Below are positions 17,461 through 26,021 of a stretch of DNA of 64,000 bases, in pieces. Origin of the DNA: Candidatus Cloacimonadota bacterium (GTDB lineage: Bacteria > Cloacimonadota > Cloacimonadia > Cloacimonadales > Cloacimonadaceae). The stretch's first letter is position 1, and each line of letters opens with the position of its first letter. A model generated the notes under the pieces. It was not told the DNA's origin and did not search any database. It was given only the letters and a program-made list of their open reading frames with translations. Made by a program: the position numbers and the translations under genes. The stretch is from NCBI GenBank assembly GCA_023421135.1, contig JAEZUG010000019.1, forward strand, positions 9,755-73,754, given 5' to 3'.

Positions 17461-19545
17461 ATGCGTAAAAGAGCACTATGGTTTGTCGTTTGGTTTTGTG
17501 CGCTCGCCCTGAGCGCTCAGCCGCCCGAGTGGGAGATCTCCGTCCCACCAGTATATGTAACCCAAACCCACTATGACTATATGAACGGCGGCTATGCCGA
17601 CCTGCCCCTGGCAGAATTTCCTCTCACTCTGGGCGGTGGGAGGATGATGACATATCATGCCCGCCGGGGAAGCTACTCCAGCCTGCGCAAAGTTTATTTC
17701 AATTACATAGATGGGCTGGATCAGTTGCAGCCAATAGTTGATCCCTGGCAGGACGTGAGCCTGAACATGGGCTTTCCCTCACTGGCATTTGACCCCACGC
17801 TCAACCGTGCCCTCTTCTCCTGGCACGAATCCCACGACGCGGATACCCCCCTGGAAGTGGTGTTTATGCACGAGTATGACCCCTTGGGCGTCCCCGGTCT
17901 CTACAGCAACCGCTTCACCGTGTTTGACCCGCCCGCCATCCCCTCTGGGCACGAGAATGACGAATTCATCTGGCCCAGCATCAAGACGGGACCATCCCCA
18001 AACCCCGGGATGAGAAGAGTTTACATCCTGGCAAGGAACAACACCGCCGGTGCGAACGGCAATCCCATCAACAACGTGATGGTTGCCTACGCGGATTACG
18101 ATGAAGCGCTGCTGAACGCTGGACAGAACCTGAACTGGACTTATAACACCATTCCGCTGCTGGATGACTGGCAAAACTACACTGGAGATCTCAACCGCCG
18201 GATGCATGGTTCATTCGCGGTGGGTGATGACGGCAGAATCTACTACGCCGGCTACCACTATGCCTACGATGAGGTTGCCGAAGAATCACTCGCAGGGCCA
18301 GACCTCGACGTCTTCGTCTGCGACAACTACGGCGCCGGAGCCTGGCAGCATTACAGCCTCTCCAGCAGGATTCCCTCCTCCAACCCCTGGAATCCCGTGC
18401 TGAGCCGCCATGCATTCTACTACGGCGCCCCGCCCGAGGAAGAGATTCCCATCCCCGACGAGGAGATTTACTACTACATCTCCAACAGCAGCCATTTCAA
18501 CCTCTATACAGATTCGCAGGGCAAGCTGCACATGCCGGGTCTGTGGATGCTGTGCCTTGGAGAGCAGAATTATGCGATCTGGGAAGCGACAACTGTGAAG
18601 GAAGCGGTGTTTGATCCCGACACCCACGAGTTCAGTATCCGCGAGGTCTATCCCGTGGCGGGAACCAGTTCCGACGATCTCTGGTGGATGCCTTGGGACA
18701 CCGACGGCGACCTGATCGCTGATAACTGGCCCCCGATCCACCTCCAGCCGGAGATGACGCTAAACTGCTTCCCCTGGTGCCATTGGGATTTGGTCCAGGG
18801 AATTGGGATTATGGTGTCGCAAAGCAACTACACGCGCCTGACCGGAAGCGGCGATGGAACGCTCGTTTGCCTCTGGCAGGATAGTTACAAGGCGCGGATG
18901 TATCACCTCAACCCCGATGAATATCCTCAGAATGCCCCTTACTCGGATAATCCGGAGATATATCTCTCCGTGAGCCTGGACAATGGAGCTCACTGGCTGG
19001 AGCCCATCGTCTTCAGCGCGGTGGATACTCCCGAACTGGCGGGAATGACGCCTATGTGGGTCAATCCTTCCAATGACCTGCTGTCCCTAAATAGCGGGAA
19101 TCCGGAGCAATGGAAACGCCTCTTTCTGATGTTTCTGGACGACCACAACTGGGGTCCTGCGCTGCCGCCCTCGCAAGAGGTAGACTGGGGCAACATCATG
19201 TATATGGCGCTGGATTTCGCAGTACCGGCGGTGGGTATCTCCACCCCGGAACTCCCTCCCGCTATGCCCACGCAGCTAAAGGCCTGGCCCAATCCCTTCG
19301 CAGCTTCCTGCCGTTTGGAGTTCTCCCTGCCCACACGCGGAGCCGCCGAACTGGTGGTCTATAACCTCCGCGGGCAGGTAGTGCGCCGCCTTGACACTGG
19401 TTATCTCCAGGAAGGTGAACACAGTCTGGCTTGGGACGGTCACGACGATTCCGGAGCGAGCTGTGCGCAGGGCATCTATCTGCTGAAACTTAGCCAGCAA
19501 GGCAAAGACCTCGCCACGCGGAGAATAACTCTCCTGCGCAGATGA
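17461..19545 (+). CDS. Secreted protein with Asp-box-like segment and C-terminal sorting domain
   Basis: Start chosen at ATG 17461 (694 residues), preceded by GGGAGG at 7-bp spacing; an in-frame codon at 17374 would add 29 residues unlike a signal peptide. The N-terminus MRKRALWFVVWFCALALSAQ is a clear signal peptide. The body alternates aromatic-rich beta strands; LSVSLDNGAHWLEPIVFS near the end resembles an Asp-box, so a beta-propeller is plausible. The C-terminus runs KAWPNPFAASCRLEFSLP to GIYLLKLSQQG, the FlgD-like sorting domain. GC content is visibly higher than in the neighbouring secreted proteins, possibly reflecting a different history. Function unknown. Confidence 0.87.
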   Translation: MRKRALWFVVWFCALALSAQPPEWEISVPPVYVTQTHYDYMNGGYADLPLAEFPLTLGGGRMMTYHARRGSYSSLRKVYFNYIDGLDQLQPIVDPWQDVSLNMGFPSLAFDPTLNRALFSWHESHDADTPLEVVFMHEYDPLGVPGLYSNRFTVFDPPAIPSGHENDEFIWPSIKTGPSPNPGMRRVYILARNNTAGANGNPINNVMVAYADYDEALLNAGQNLNWTYNTIPLLDDWQNYTGDLNRRMHGSFAVGDDGRIYYAGYHYAYDEVAEESLAGPDLDVFVCDNYGAGAWQHYSLSSRIPSSNPWNPVLSRHAFYYGAPPEEEIPIPDEEIYYYISNSSHFNLYTDSQGKLHMPGLWMLCLGEQNYAIWEATTVKEAVFDPDTHEFSIREVYPVAGTSSDDLWWMPWDTDGDLIADNWPPIHLQPEMTLNCFPWCHWDLVQGIGIMVSQSNYTRLTGSGDGTLVCLWQDSYKARMYHLNPDEYPQNAPYSDNPEIYLSVSLDNGAHWLEPIVFSAVDTPELAGMTPMWVNPSNDLLSLNSGNPEQWKRLFLMFLDDHNWGPALPPSQEVDWGNIMYMALDFAVPAVGISTPELPPAMPTQLKAWPNPFAASCRLEFSLPTRGAAELVVYNLRGQVVRRLDTGYLQEGEHSLAWDGHDDSGASCAQGIYLLKLSQQGKDLATRRITLLRR

Positions 19546-19568
19546 CTGGGCTGATATAATAAACAAGA

Positions 19569-19690
19569 GACAGTTGCATATGCCCCAATACATGGTGCGT
19601 ATTGGGTTTCTTCTCCCTGCTCCGCGTATCGTCATTCCTGCGACCGGGGTCCTCGCCAAACCGCTTGCGGTTTGGTGGGGTGGGAACGAG
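19569..19690. repeat. Modular shoulder repeat, inverted copy with AACCGC core
   Basis: The right shoulder of the family appears here in reverse orientation (GTTGCATATG, GGTGCGTATTGGG, GCGTATCGTCATTCCTGC), then the core 19630-19686 with CCAAACCGCTTGCGGTTTGG, a perfect 20-bp palindrome. It continues into ACGAGACTGTGTCAAAAGG and a stretch (AGCAGAATGTCCCG... GGAGGACGCTG, to about 19754) also present at 63631-63682. Confidence 0.72.
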
Positions 19691-19773
19691 ACTGTGTCAA
19701 AAGGAGCAGAATGTCCCGAGCTTGCCAGGAAGTCCGGAACGAAGTGGAGGACGCTGATTGTCACTCTGTCACT

Positions 19774-19855
19774 GAATCGACACCCATGAGACACCCATGT
19801 GACACCCATGTGACACCCATGTAAACTCATGCGTGTCTAATGAGTATGAGATGCG
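19774..19855. repeat. Inverted copy of the 11-bp-unit repeat
   Basis: Reverse complement of the element at 8376-8463, with ACACCCATG units in tandem and the ATGAGATGCG end. It is followed by GTAAGCGCATAGCTGGGAG at about 19890 and a GGGGCAGACCTGTTTGTCTG hairpin near 19955. Confidence 0.75.
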
Positions 19856-20053
19856 TATTTTACGGGTACTCTTTTAGTGAACAGATAGGTAAGCGCATAG
19901 CTGGGAGACTGCGGCTCACCTCTATTCACCATTAACTTTTCACTATTAACTTGTAGGGGCAGACCTGTTTGTCTGCCCGTGCCCTGTTCTGCCAAATCAC
20001 CCCAAACCCCAAACTTCTAACTTCTAACTCCTAACTTCCAACTGAAAAAAGTA

Positions 20054-20081
20054 TTGACACCAGAGGCGCCTCTGATATCTT
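20054..20081 (+). promoter_or_regulatory. Promoter of nadC leader with a 14-bp palindrome in the spacer
   Basis: TTGACA at 20054-20059 and TATCTT at 20076-20081 are separated by 16 bp. The spacer contains CAGAGGCGCCTCTG (20061-20074), a perfect 14-bp palindrome in the position where repressors commonly bind. Transcription would begin near 20088, leaving a leader of about 125 nt before nadC. Confidence 0.6.
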
Positions 20082-20164
20082 GGCATTCCAAAGAGGTTCA
20101 ATAGATAATGTGCTTTAATAGAAAGAAACAGACTTGTCCAAGTAAGATCGATAGATTTTCCAAC

Positions 20165-20199
20165 AGAGCGTTTGCGCATAGCAGATGCTCTTTTTTTTT
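20165..20199 (+). terminator. Intrinsic terminator immediately upstream of nadC (candidate attenuator)
   Basis: An 11-bp stem (20165-20175 with 20181-20191, two G-U-type pairs) with loop GCATA is followed by a run of nine T (20191-20199). The nadC ribosome-binding site GGAG begins at 20200 and the ATG at 20213. A strong terminator between promoter and first gene implies either read-through control (attenuator or riboswitch) or a discrete leader RNA of about 110 nt. I do not recognise a known riboswitch class in 20088-20164. Confidence 0.65.
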
Positions 20200-20212
20200 G
20201 GAGTAAATTCTG

Positions 20213-21034
20213 ATGATGATTGACGAGATTATCCGCCTGGCCCTGGCCGAAGATATCGGCACCGGGGATATCACCACCCGCTATCTGGATCTGGAAGCCG
20301 TCCGCAGCACAGCCTATATGGTTGCCAAAGCCGAAGGCATCATCGCCGGAACCGAGATTGCTCATAAGGTCTTCAAGGCTGTCGATCCCGAGCTTAAAGT
20401 AACTCTTTACAAGAAGGATGGAGATAGCGTTCAACCCACCGAGGAAATCATGCGGATCGAAGGTAAGGCCTCCTCTATTTTGATGGGAGAGCGCACTGCG
20501 TTGAACTTCATCCAAAGAATGAGCGGGATTGCCACCCGCACCCGCAGTATCGTCACTGCCCTGGGCAAGACTTCCACCCGGCTTTTGGATACCCGCAAGA
20601 CCACTCCGCTCCTGCGGGAACTGGAGAAACAGGCTGTCAAGATCGGCGGAGGCTACAATCACCGTTTTGGGCTCTACGATATGATCCTCCTCAAGGAGAA
20701 CCACATCCGGGCGGCCGGTGGCATCTCGGAAGCCGTTCGCAGGGTCAAGCTTCACAACACCAGCTACAAAATCGAGTGTGAAGTCACCAATCCCGCCGAG
20801 CTCGAGGAAGCCGTCAATGCCGGTGTGGACAGGGTTATGCTGGACAATATGAAGCCCAGGGACATCCGCGCTGCCGTGAAGAAATATGGCAAGAGGGTGG
20901 AGCTGGAAGTATCCGGAGGCATCACCGAAGAAAGCGCAGCGATTCTGGCCAAAGCGGGGGTGCACTATATCTCCTCCGGTGCCATGACGCACTCGTATAA
21001 ATCATTGGACATCAGTTTATTATTTAAGGAGTAA
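20213..21034 (+). CDS. nadC: Nicotinate-nucleotide pyrophosphorylase (carboxylating)
   Basis: The 273-residue cytosolic enzyme converts quinolinate and PRPP to nicotinate mononucleotide, CO2 and PPi in de novo NAD synthesis. Visible family blocks are LAEDIGTGDITT near 10-21, GERTALNFIQRMSGIAT near 93-109, LDTRKTTPLLRELEKQAV near 124-141, GGGYNHRFGLYDMILLKENH near 144-163 and EVSGGI near 227-232. GGAG precedes the ATG by 9 bases. The next gene begins 2 bp downstream. nadB is far away at 30749-32347 and nadA is not in the window. Confidence 0.95.
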   Translation: MMIDEIIRLALAEDIGTGDITTRYLDLEAVRSTAYMVAKAEGIIAGTEIAHKVFKAVDPELKVTLYKKDGDSVQPTEEIMRIEGKASSILMGERTALNFIQRMSGIATRTRSIVTALGKTSTRLLDTRKTTPLLRELEKQAVKIGGGYNHRFGLYDMILLKENHIRAAGGISEAVRRVKLHNTSYKIECEVTNPAELEEAVNAGVDRVMLDNMKPRDIRAAVKKYGKRVELEVSGGITEESAAILAKAGVHYISSGAMTHSYKSLDISLLFKE

Positions 21035-21036
21035 GG

Positions 21037-21765
21037 ATGGAAGAAACTTTAAAGATACTTATACAAATGCAAAGCCTGGACGACAAGATTGGTCAGTACC
21101 GTCAGTTGCAGGATGAATTGCCCAAACAGCTCAATTCTATCCTGGAAAAAGTGGAAATCGCCACTGCCAAGCTCCTGGAAACTGAAACTCAAAGAGCCGA
21201 GCTGGGCAAGAAGCTCCGTGCCGTGGAAATGGATATCAAGAGCAACCAGGAGCAGGCCAAAAAGTATGCCACGCAGCTCACAGATATAAAGACTAACAAA
21301 GAATATAAGGCTCTGAATAGCGAGATTGCTTTTCTGCACAGTAAGATCTCCGATCTGGAGAGTGGTGAGCTCGAGCTTATGGACGAAGATGCAGTCTTTA
21401 AGAAACAGATAGATGAAGACAAGGCTGCTCTAGCCGCCGCGGAACAGGAAAAGAAGGACAAAGAGGGTGATCTCCGGGCTCAGATCAGTAAACTGGAAGC
21501 TACTATCGAGGAGACCAGAGCCGCCCGCAACGATCTGGCACGCACTCTGCCCACTTCGTTGATCAAACAATATGGCAACATGATCAAGAACCGCAACAAC
21601 AAAGCTGTTTCTTTTATCCGGAACGACGCCTGCAGCATCTGTGGTTTTAATCTCCGTCCTCAGATCAAGATCGACCTTCAGCTTCGTCGCAAGATCATCA
21701 ATTGTGAAAATTGCGGCCGCATCCTGATCATCCCCTTCGCCGAAGTAAGTCCGGCAGAAGATTGA
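21037..21765 (+). CDS. Coiled-coil protein with C-terminal C4 zinc ribbon
   Basis: The 242-residue protein has a long, charged N-terminal region (about 1-170) with heptad-like helices (LQDELPKQLNSILEKVE, LETETQRAELGKKLR) predicted to form an antiparallel coiled coil. It ends in a zinc ribbon with CSIC at 199-202 and CENC at 223-226. This is the DUF164-type family (CdsZ-like), proposed to bind nucleic acid or act as chaperone; the exact role is unsettled. It follows nadC by 2 bp with AAGGAG before the ATG. The rnpB promoter overlaps its stop codon. Confidence 0.88.
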   Translation: MEETLKILIQMQSLDDKIGQYRQLQDELPKQLNSILEKVEIATAKLLETETQRAELGKKLRAVEMDIKSNQEQAKKYATQLTDIKTNKEYKALNSEIAFLHSKISDLESGELELMDEDAVFKKQIDEDKAALAAAEQEKKDKEGDLRAQISKLEATIEETRAARNDLARTLPTSLIKQYGNMIKNRNNKAVSFIRNDACSICGFNLRPQIKIDLQLRRKIINCENCGRILIIPFAEVSPAED

Positions 21766-21789
21766 TCTTTCCATTAGTTTAATTATTAT
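21762..21789 (+). promoter_or_regulatory. Promoter of rnpB
   Basis: TTGATC at 21762-21767 and TATTAT at 21784-21789 with a 16-bp spacer. The predicted start, about 21796, coincides with the first base pair of the RNase P RNA P1 helix. The -35 box overlaps the stop codon of the upstream gene. Confidence 0.6.
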
Positions 21790-21794
21790 AGAAT

Positions 21795-22216
21795 CCGCTT
21801 CAGGAAGACGAAGATGTCTGCTGCGTCACTTGTGACGTGGAGGAAAGTCCGGACACCATAGGGCAGGATACTTCCTAACGGGAAGCTGCAGCAATGCAGA
21901 GCCAGCTCCACAGAAATAAACCGCGCAGTGCCCCTCCGGGGTTTACATCAGTAGAGCCCGGAAGGGTGCTGCGTAAGGGTGAAATGGCGGTGTAAGAGAC
22001 CACCGGTGAGGGTGGTGACATCCTCAGCCAGGAAAGCCTTATCCGGTGCAATGCCAAATAGGAAAGCTTGCGTGGCCCGCGCACTTAGCTTTCGGGTAGG
22101 CAGCTTGAACCCTCTCCCGGAAACGGGAGCCAGCGTCGCGAGACAGGGTCCAGAGGAATAGACATCAGCTTGCTTGCAAGCCAACAGAATCCGGCTTATC
22201 GATCGTCCTGAAGCGG
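21795..22216 (+). ncRNA. rnpB: RNase P RNA (bacterial class A)
   Basis: The catalytic RNA that matures tRNA 5' ends. The P1 helix is closed by CCGCTTCAGGA (21795-21805) and TCCTGAAGCGG (22206-22216), a perfect 11-bp pairing. Universally conserved elements are present: GAGGAAAGTCCGGAC near 21840 (CR I), GGGTGAAATGGCGGTGTAAG with GAGACCACCG near 21977-22008 (CR II/III), and AGAGGAATAGACATC with ACAGAATCCGGCTTAT at the 3' end (CR V). Length of about 422 nt is normal for class A. Confidence 0.96.
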
Positions 22217-22653
22217 TGTTTTATCTCGGATATGTTTGGACCAAGTTCTGCCGCTATCTATTGGTGTCCATCAAGCTCTGAGCCTGGACTGGAGTACATT
22301 TGTGGTTCATCTATCTTAGCCTCAGACGTGAATATTCCCAGTTACCTGGAAAGGTACTTCGGGAATCTATTTTTCGGAAACTTGTCTATACATTTCCACA
22401 GTTTCTGGGTTGCTTGTTGACTCTTTTACTACGGTTTATTATCTTGTTGTGCAAGCTATTAACCTGTCTTAGCCCTAGCGGTGATGGCAGAACGGCGACA
22501 AGCCGGATTGTGGATAGCAGAAAAGCTTGAAAATATATCTTGACATCATCAAGGGATGCGGTAGCTTGTAGTCAGGTTCGGACTCTAAGGTCGGAGCCCA
22601 TTGAAGTGAAAATTAGAAAAAGAATCTTAATACACGTGTTTTCAGGAGGAATT
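22217..22653. other. Intergenic region between rnpB and a secreted-protein gene
   Basis: No gene is supported. TTGACA at 22540-22545 is a possible -35 box for the downstream gene but a matching -10 is weak. An in-frame extension of the downstream gene back to 22540 lacks signal-peptide character. None of the window's repeat families was seen here. Confidence 0.4.
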
Positions 22654-24030
22654 ATGAAACACATACGTTTATTTTTGTTGATGCTTCTCGTAGCTTTTTC
22701 GGGAGTACTGTTAGCTAACCAAGCGCTTGATTGCGGTATCGAGAGAGCAAACCCGAGTGGAAACCATGTTCAGGTTGCCTCTACGCTTGATATCACGGAT
22801 GCATTCACTTTTGAGTGTTGGATTTATCCCACGGATTTGGGAAATGTTGCAGACCATCAGGAAATTAAAGACTTCGGTCGGACAATATTCTCTTCATCTA
22901 CTGGTAACCCAGCAGCCTATCCATTGTTACTTATGTTGAAGGGAACTCAGTTCAGGTTAAGAACTTGGCAAACCACAACCACCGATGTTGTTTACAATTC
23001 GACTATTTCTATTAACCAATGGTATCATGTAGCTGTTACCTCGACCAAGGGTGGAACAACAAAGATGTATCTGGATGGTGTAGAGGTTATCTCTTTTGAT
23101 AATGCTGGTCTTGGTACATGGAATCTTCCTCTCACAATCGGTGCCATTCGGCCTATTAGATCTGGAACCAACTTATCTTTTGCTGGTAGAATCGATGAAG
23201 TCAGAGTATGGAATTATGTTAAAACCCAACAAGAGATTAATGACTTGAAGGATTACATGCTTCCGGATACTTATCCCAATCTGATTGGCAACTGGAGTTT
23301 TGAAGAGACATCGGGAGTTACTGCCTATGATACATCGGGTGAAGGGAAGGATGGAGTATATGCAAACTTCACTAATCCTATATGGGTACCCGGTAATGAT
23401 AACGTAGAAACCCTTCCCATCGAGCTTTCTTCATTTACAGCCGTTCCCAATGCTCAGTATTTTGTGGAGCTGCATTGGATCACTCAGTCTGAGACCAATG
23501 TTGCCGGTTTCAGGGTCTATCGTTCCAACACACCTTATCTGGATGATGCCGAGATGTTCAGCACCTTTGTTGAAGCTCACAACACTTCTGATACTCAGTT
23601 CTACACCTTTGTTGACGAAGAGATCTATGCTTCCGGTACCTATTACTATTGGCTGGAAAACGTCGATATGACAGGAAACACTCAGTTCCATGGTCCTGTG
23701 ATTGCCACCGTGACCTACGGCGATCCCAACACACCTCCTGAGATTCCTGCCGTAGAGAATGGGATCCAGAAGATCTTCCCCAATCCTTTCAACCCCACTG
23801 CCAATATCATGTACACCTTGGTGGAAGATGCTGCAGTTAGCGTGAACGTTTACAACCTTCGTGGCCAGCTCATCTCCAATGTGTTCAGTGGCACCAAGCA
23901 AGCTGGAACACATACTGTGGCTTGGAACGGTGTTGCCGATAGTGGCACCGAGCTCAGTAGCGGTATCTACACCGTCACAGTGAAGATTGGCAACAAGCTT
24001 CATAGCCAACGGGTTGTCCTCAGCAAGTAA
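22654..24030 (+). CDS. Secreted LamG-domain protein with C-terminal sorting domain
   Basis: ATG at 22654 is preceded by AGGAGG; the product is 458 residues with signal peptide MKHIRLFLLMLLVAFSG. Residues about 35-235 form a LamG/concanavalin-like domain (TFECWIYPTD, NQWYHVAVTSTKGG, MYLDGVEV, AGRIDEVRVWNYVKTQQEI), a fold used for carbohydrate or protein binding. Next is the module LPIELSSFTAV...WITQSETNVAGFRVYRSNT shared with the gene at 14717-16510. The C-terminus runs KIFPNPFNPTANIMYTL to GIYTVTVKIG. It is probably cell-surface or released. AT content is higher than in neighbouring secreted proteins. A terminator follows. Confidence 0.9.
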   Translation: MKHIRLFLLMLLVAFSGVLLANQALDCGIERANPSGNHVQVASTLDITDAFTFECWIYPTDLGNVADHQEIKDFGRTIFSSSTGNPAAYPLLLMLKGTQFRLRTWQTTTTDVVYNSTISINQWYHVAVTSTKGGTTKMYLDGVEVISFDNAGLGTWNLPLTIGAIRPIRSGTNLSFAGRIDEVRVWNYVKTQQEINDLKDYMLPDTYPNLIGNWSFEETSGVTAYDTSGEGKDGVYANFTNPIWVPGNDNVETLPIELSSFTAVPNAQYFVELHWITQSETNVAGFRVYRSNTPYLDDAEMFSTFVEAHNTSDTQFYTFVDEEIYASGTYYYWLENVDMTGNTQFHGPVIATVTYGDPNTPPEIPAVENGIQKIFPNPFNPTANIMYTLVEDAAVSVNVYNLRGQLISNVFSGTKQAGTHTVAWNGVADSGTELSSGIYTVTVKIGNKLHSQRVVLSK

Positions 24031-24058
24031 TCCTCGTAAAACAAACATATATAAATAA

Positions 24059-24085
24059 GCCCTCAGTAATGAGGGCTTTTTCTTT
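24059..24085 (+). terminator. Intrinsic terminator
   Basis: GCCCTCA / TGAGGGC stem with GTAA loop followed by TTTTTCTTTT, 28 bp after the LamG-protein stop codon. Confidence 0.85.
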
Positions 24086-24087
24086 TG

Positions 24088-24117
24088 TATAGTGGAAATT
24101 ACATCCTGTCGCTTAGC
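24088..24117. repeat. Short interspersed repeat ATAGTGGAAATTACATCCTG
   Basis: About 28 bp beginning ATAGTGGAA and ending TGTCGCTT; a near-identical copy is at about 59318-59346, so this is a minor repeat family. Confidence 0.5.
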
Positions 24118-24161
24118 TAGTAATGATACAAGCCACCGGGCAGCGTCTCCCGTGAAGTCAC

Positions 24162-24196
24162 AAAAAAAAGGCTGAACCCGATAAGTTCAGCCTTTG
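24162..24196 (-). terminator. Intrinsic terminator of eno
   Basis: On the minus strand AAGGCTGAAC and GTTCAGCCTT form a 10-bp stem followed by eight T, starting 16 bp after the enolase stop codon. Confidence 0.88.
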
Positions 24197-24211
24197 GTAA
24201 GTGAGAGATTC

Positions 24212-25489
24212 TCAGGATAGTTGTTTGATAGCTGCTTTGCCAGGGAAGATGGCGGCTTCGCCCAGTTCTTCCTCAATGCGGAGCAACTGGTTGTATTTGG
24301 CAATGCGTTCGCTGCGGGAGATGGAACCGGTCTTGATCTGACCGGTGTTGAGAGCAACAGCCAGGTCGGCAATAAAGGTATCGCAAGTTTCGCCGGAGCG
24401 GTGGGAAACCACGGCTGTCCATCCTGCCTTGTGAGCAGTGTTGATGGCATCGATGGTCTCTGTCACTGTGCCAATTTGGTTCAGCTTGATCAGCACGGAA
24501 TTGGCAGCTTTCTCTTTGATGCCGCGACGGATACGTTCGGGATTGGTGACCAGCAGGTCATCTCCCATAATCTGAATCCTGCCACCCAGGCGTTGATTCA
24601 TAGCTTTAAAGCCATCCCAATCGTTCTCATCCAATCCATCTTCGATGGAGCAGATGGGATAGCGATTGACCAGATCCTCGTAGTAATCGATCAACTGAGT
24701 GCTATTAAGTTTCTTGCCATCGATGTCGTAAGCACCACCAGAATAGAAGCTGGAAGCAGCGGCATCCAGAGCGATGAAGATGTCTTCACCGGGCTTGTAT
24801 CCTGCTTTATTGATGGCTTCCATGATCACGATCAGAGCTTCTTCGTTGGAGGAGAGATTGGGGGCAAAACCGCCCTCGTCTCCCACACCTGTGGCCAGGC
24901 CACGATCGTTCAGAATCTTCTTCAGAGCATGGAATACTTCAGCATTCCAGCGCAGAGCTTCCCGGAAACTGGGAGCGCCTAGTGGCATGATCATGAATTC
25001 CTGAATATCGACGTTGTTATCGGCATGAGCTCCGCCATTGAGGATGTTGGACATCGGCACGGGCAGAGTGACGGCACCGGTGCCGCCCAGATAGCGATAG
25101 AGCGGCAGAGCCATCTCGATTGAAGAGACACGGGCTGCAGCCATGGACACTGAAAGGATGGCATTGGCGCCCAGATTGGCTTTGTTGTGAGTACCATCCA
25201 GTTCGATCATGGTGCGATCCAGGATGGCTTGTTCTGAGGCGTCAAAGCCCAGGATTTCGAGCTCTATCTTATCGTTGACATTGGCAACGGCATTGAGCAC
25301 GCCTTTACCGCCGTAACGGGCTTTATCTCCATCCCGGAGTTCGACTGCTTCATACTCACCAGTGGAGGCTCCACTGGGAACGGCAGCAACGGCAAAGACG
25401 CCGTTATCAAGCTGAATCTCGCACTCCACTGTGGGGTTTCCCCGGGAGTCGAGGATTTCGCGGGCTTTGAGGTGGACTATTTCGGACAT
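24212..25489 (-). CDS. eno: Enolase
   Basis: The 425-residue glycolytic enzyme interconverts 2-phosphoglycerate and phosphoenolpyruvate. Start set at ATG 25489 (MSEIVHLKAREILDSRG), with AAGGAG upstream; an in-frame GTG two codons earlier would overlap that site. Motifs include SGASTGEYEAVELRDG near 40-55, catalytic-loop and metal-site regions GVGDEGGFAPNL and SIEDGLDENDW, MGDDLLVTN and VLIKLNQIGT with the catalytic Lys. Monocistronic with its own terminator. Metal-dependent and cytosolic. Confidence 0.97.
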   Translation of the reverse strand: MSEIVHLKAREILDSRGNPTVECEIQLDNGVFAVAAVPSGASTGEYEAVELRDGDKARYGGKGVLNAVANVNDKIELEILGFDASEQAILDRTMIELDGTHNKANLGANAILSVSMAAARVSSIEMALPLYRYLGGTGAVTLPVPMSNILNGGAHADNNVDIQEFMIMPLGAPSFREALRWNAEVFHALKKILNDRGLATGVGDEGGFAPNLSSNEEALIVIMEAINKAGYKPGEDIFIALDAAASSFYSGGAYDIDGKKLNSTQLIDYYEDLVNRYPICSIEDGLDENDWDGFKAMNQRLGGRIQIMGDDLLVTNPERIRRGIKEKAANSVLIKLNQIGTVTETIDAINTAHKAGWTAVVSHRSGETCDTFIADLAVALNTGQIKTGSISRSERIAKYNQLLRIEEELGEAAIFPGKAAIKQLS

Positions 25490-25611
25490 TTTCACTCCTT
25501 ATTAAGTGAACAGAGAACAGTGAACAGTGAACAGATTTTGCTTCGCTGCCAATACACAAGGTAAAAGGCCGAAGTAACTCTGAGCCACTGCTTGGTGATC
25601 TATCACATATA

Positions 25612-25983
25612 CTAATTCTCTGTTCGTTCCTTGGTGTTATTGTAGTTTATTAATCCTTGAATCATACGCTTCACCTCTTCTATGAGTTGAACTGCTTGCT
25701 GAGCAGACTCAAAGGAGACAAAGTCCAATTCTTCACTGACTATTAGCTGTGTGTCGAGTTCAGCACAGGAGCCCATGGCAATATACAGAAACTGAGCAAA
25801 TTCCTTCTTGGAGTGTCTGGCGGCTCCCTCAGCTATGTTTGAGGGAATAGACACCGCAGCTCGTCTCATCTGGCTTACCAAACCATATTTCTCTGATTCC
25901 GGAAACGTTGCAGTGAGCTGGTAAACTATCTTGGTAAGCTCAATCCCCTGCCTCCAGACTTTCAGATCTTTATGCGAAGACAA
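25612..25983 (-). CDS. Four-helix bundle protein (23S rRNA intervening-sequence protein family)
   Basis: The 123-residue protein has the family pattern: KDLKVWRQGIELTKIVY near 5-21, FPESEKYGLVSQMRRAAVSI near 28-47, PSNIAEGAAR and then QFLYIAMGSCAELDTQL. It is a small helical protein found in rRNA intervening sequences and as stand-alone chromosomal genes; function is unknown. The start is TTG at 25983 with AGAGG upstream. It stands alone between eno and the SPFH gene; 25490-25611 before eno holds a GTGAACAGTGAACAG tract. Confidence 0.88.
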   Translation of the reverse strand: MSSHKDLKVWRQGIELTKIVYQLTATFPESEKYGLVSQMRRAAVSIPSNIAEGAARHSKKEFAQFLYIAMGSCAELDTQLIVSEELDFVSFESAQQAVQLIEEVKRMIQGLINYNNTKERTEN

Positions 25984-26021
25984 TGCACTAGCCTCTCTAA
26001 TCTCTAATCACTAGTCCCTAG

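Noticed and set aside
19276..19830. 184-codon minus-strand frame
   Set aside because: It is composed of repeat DNA (MGVTWVSHG units) and antisense to the secreted protein.
20024..20992. 322-codon frame antisense to nadC
   Set aside because: It covers nadC and its regulatory leader in reverse; nadC is well supported.
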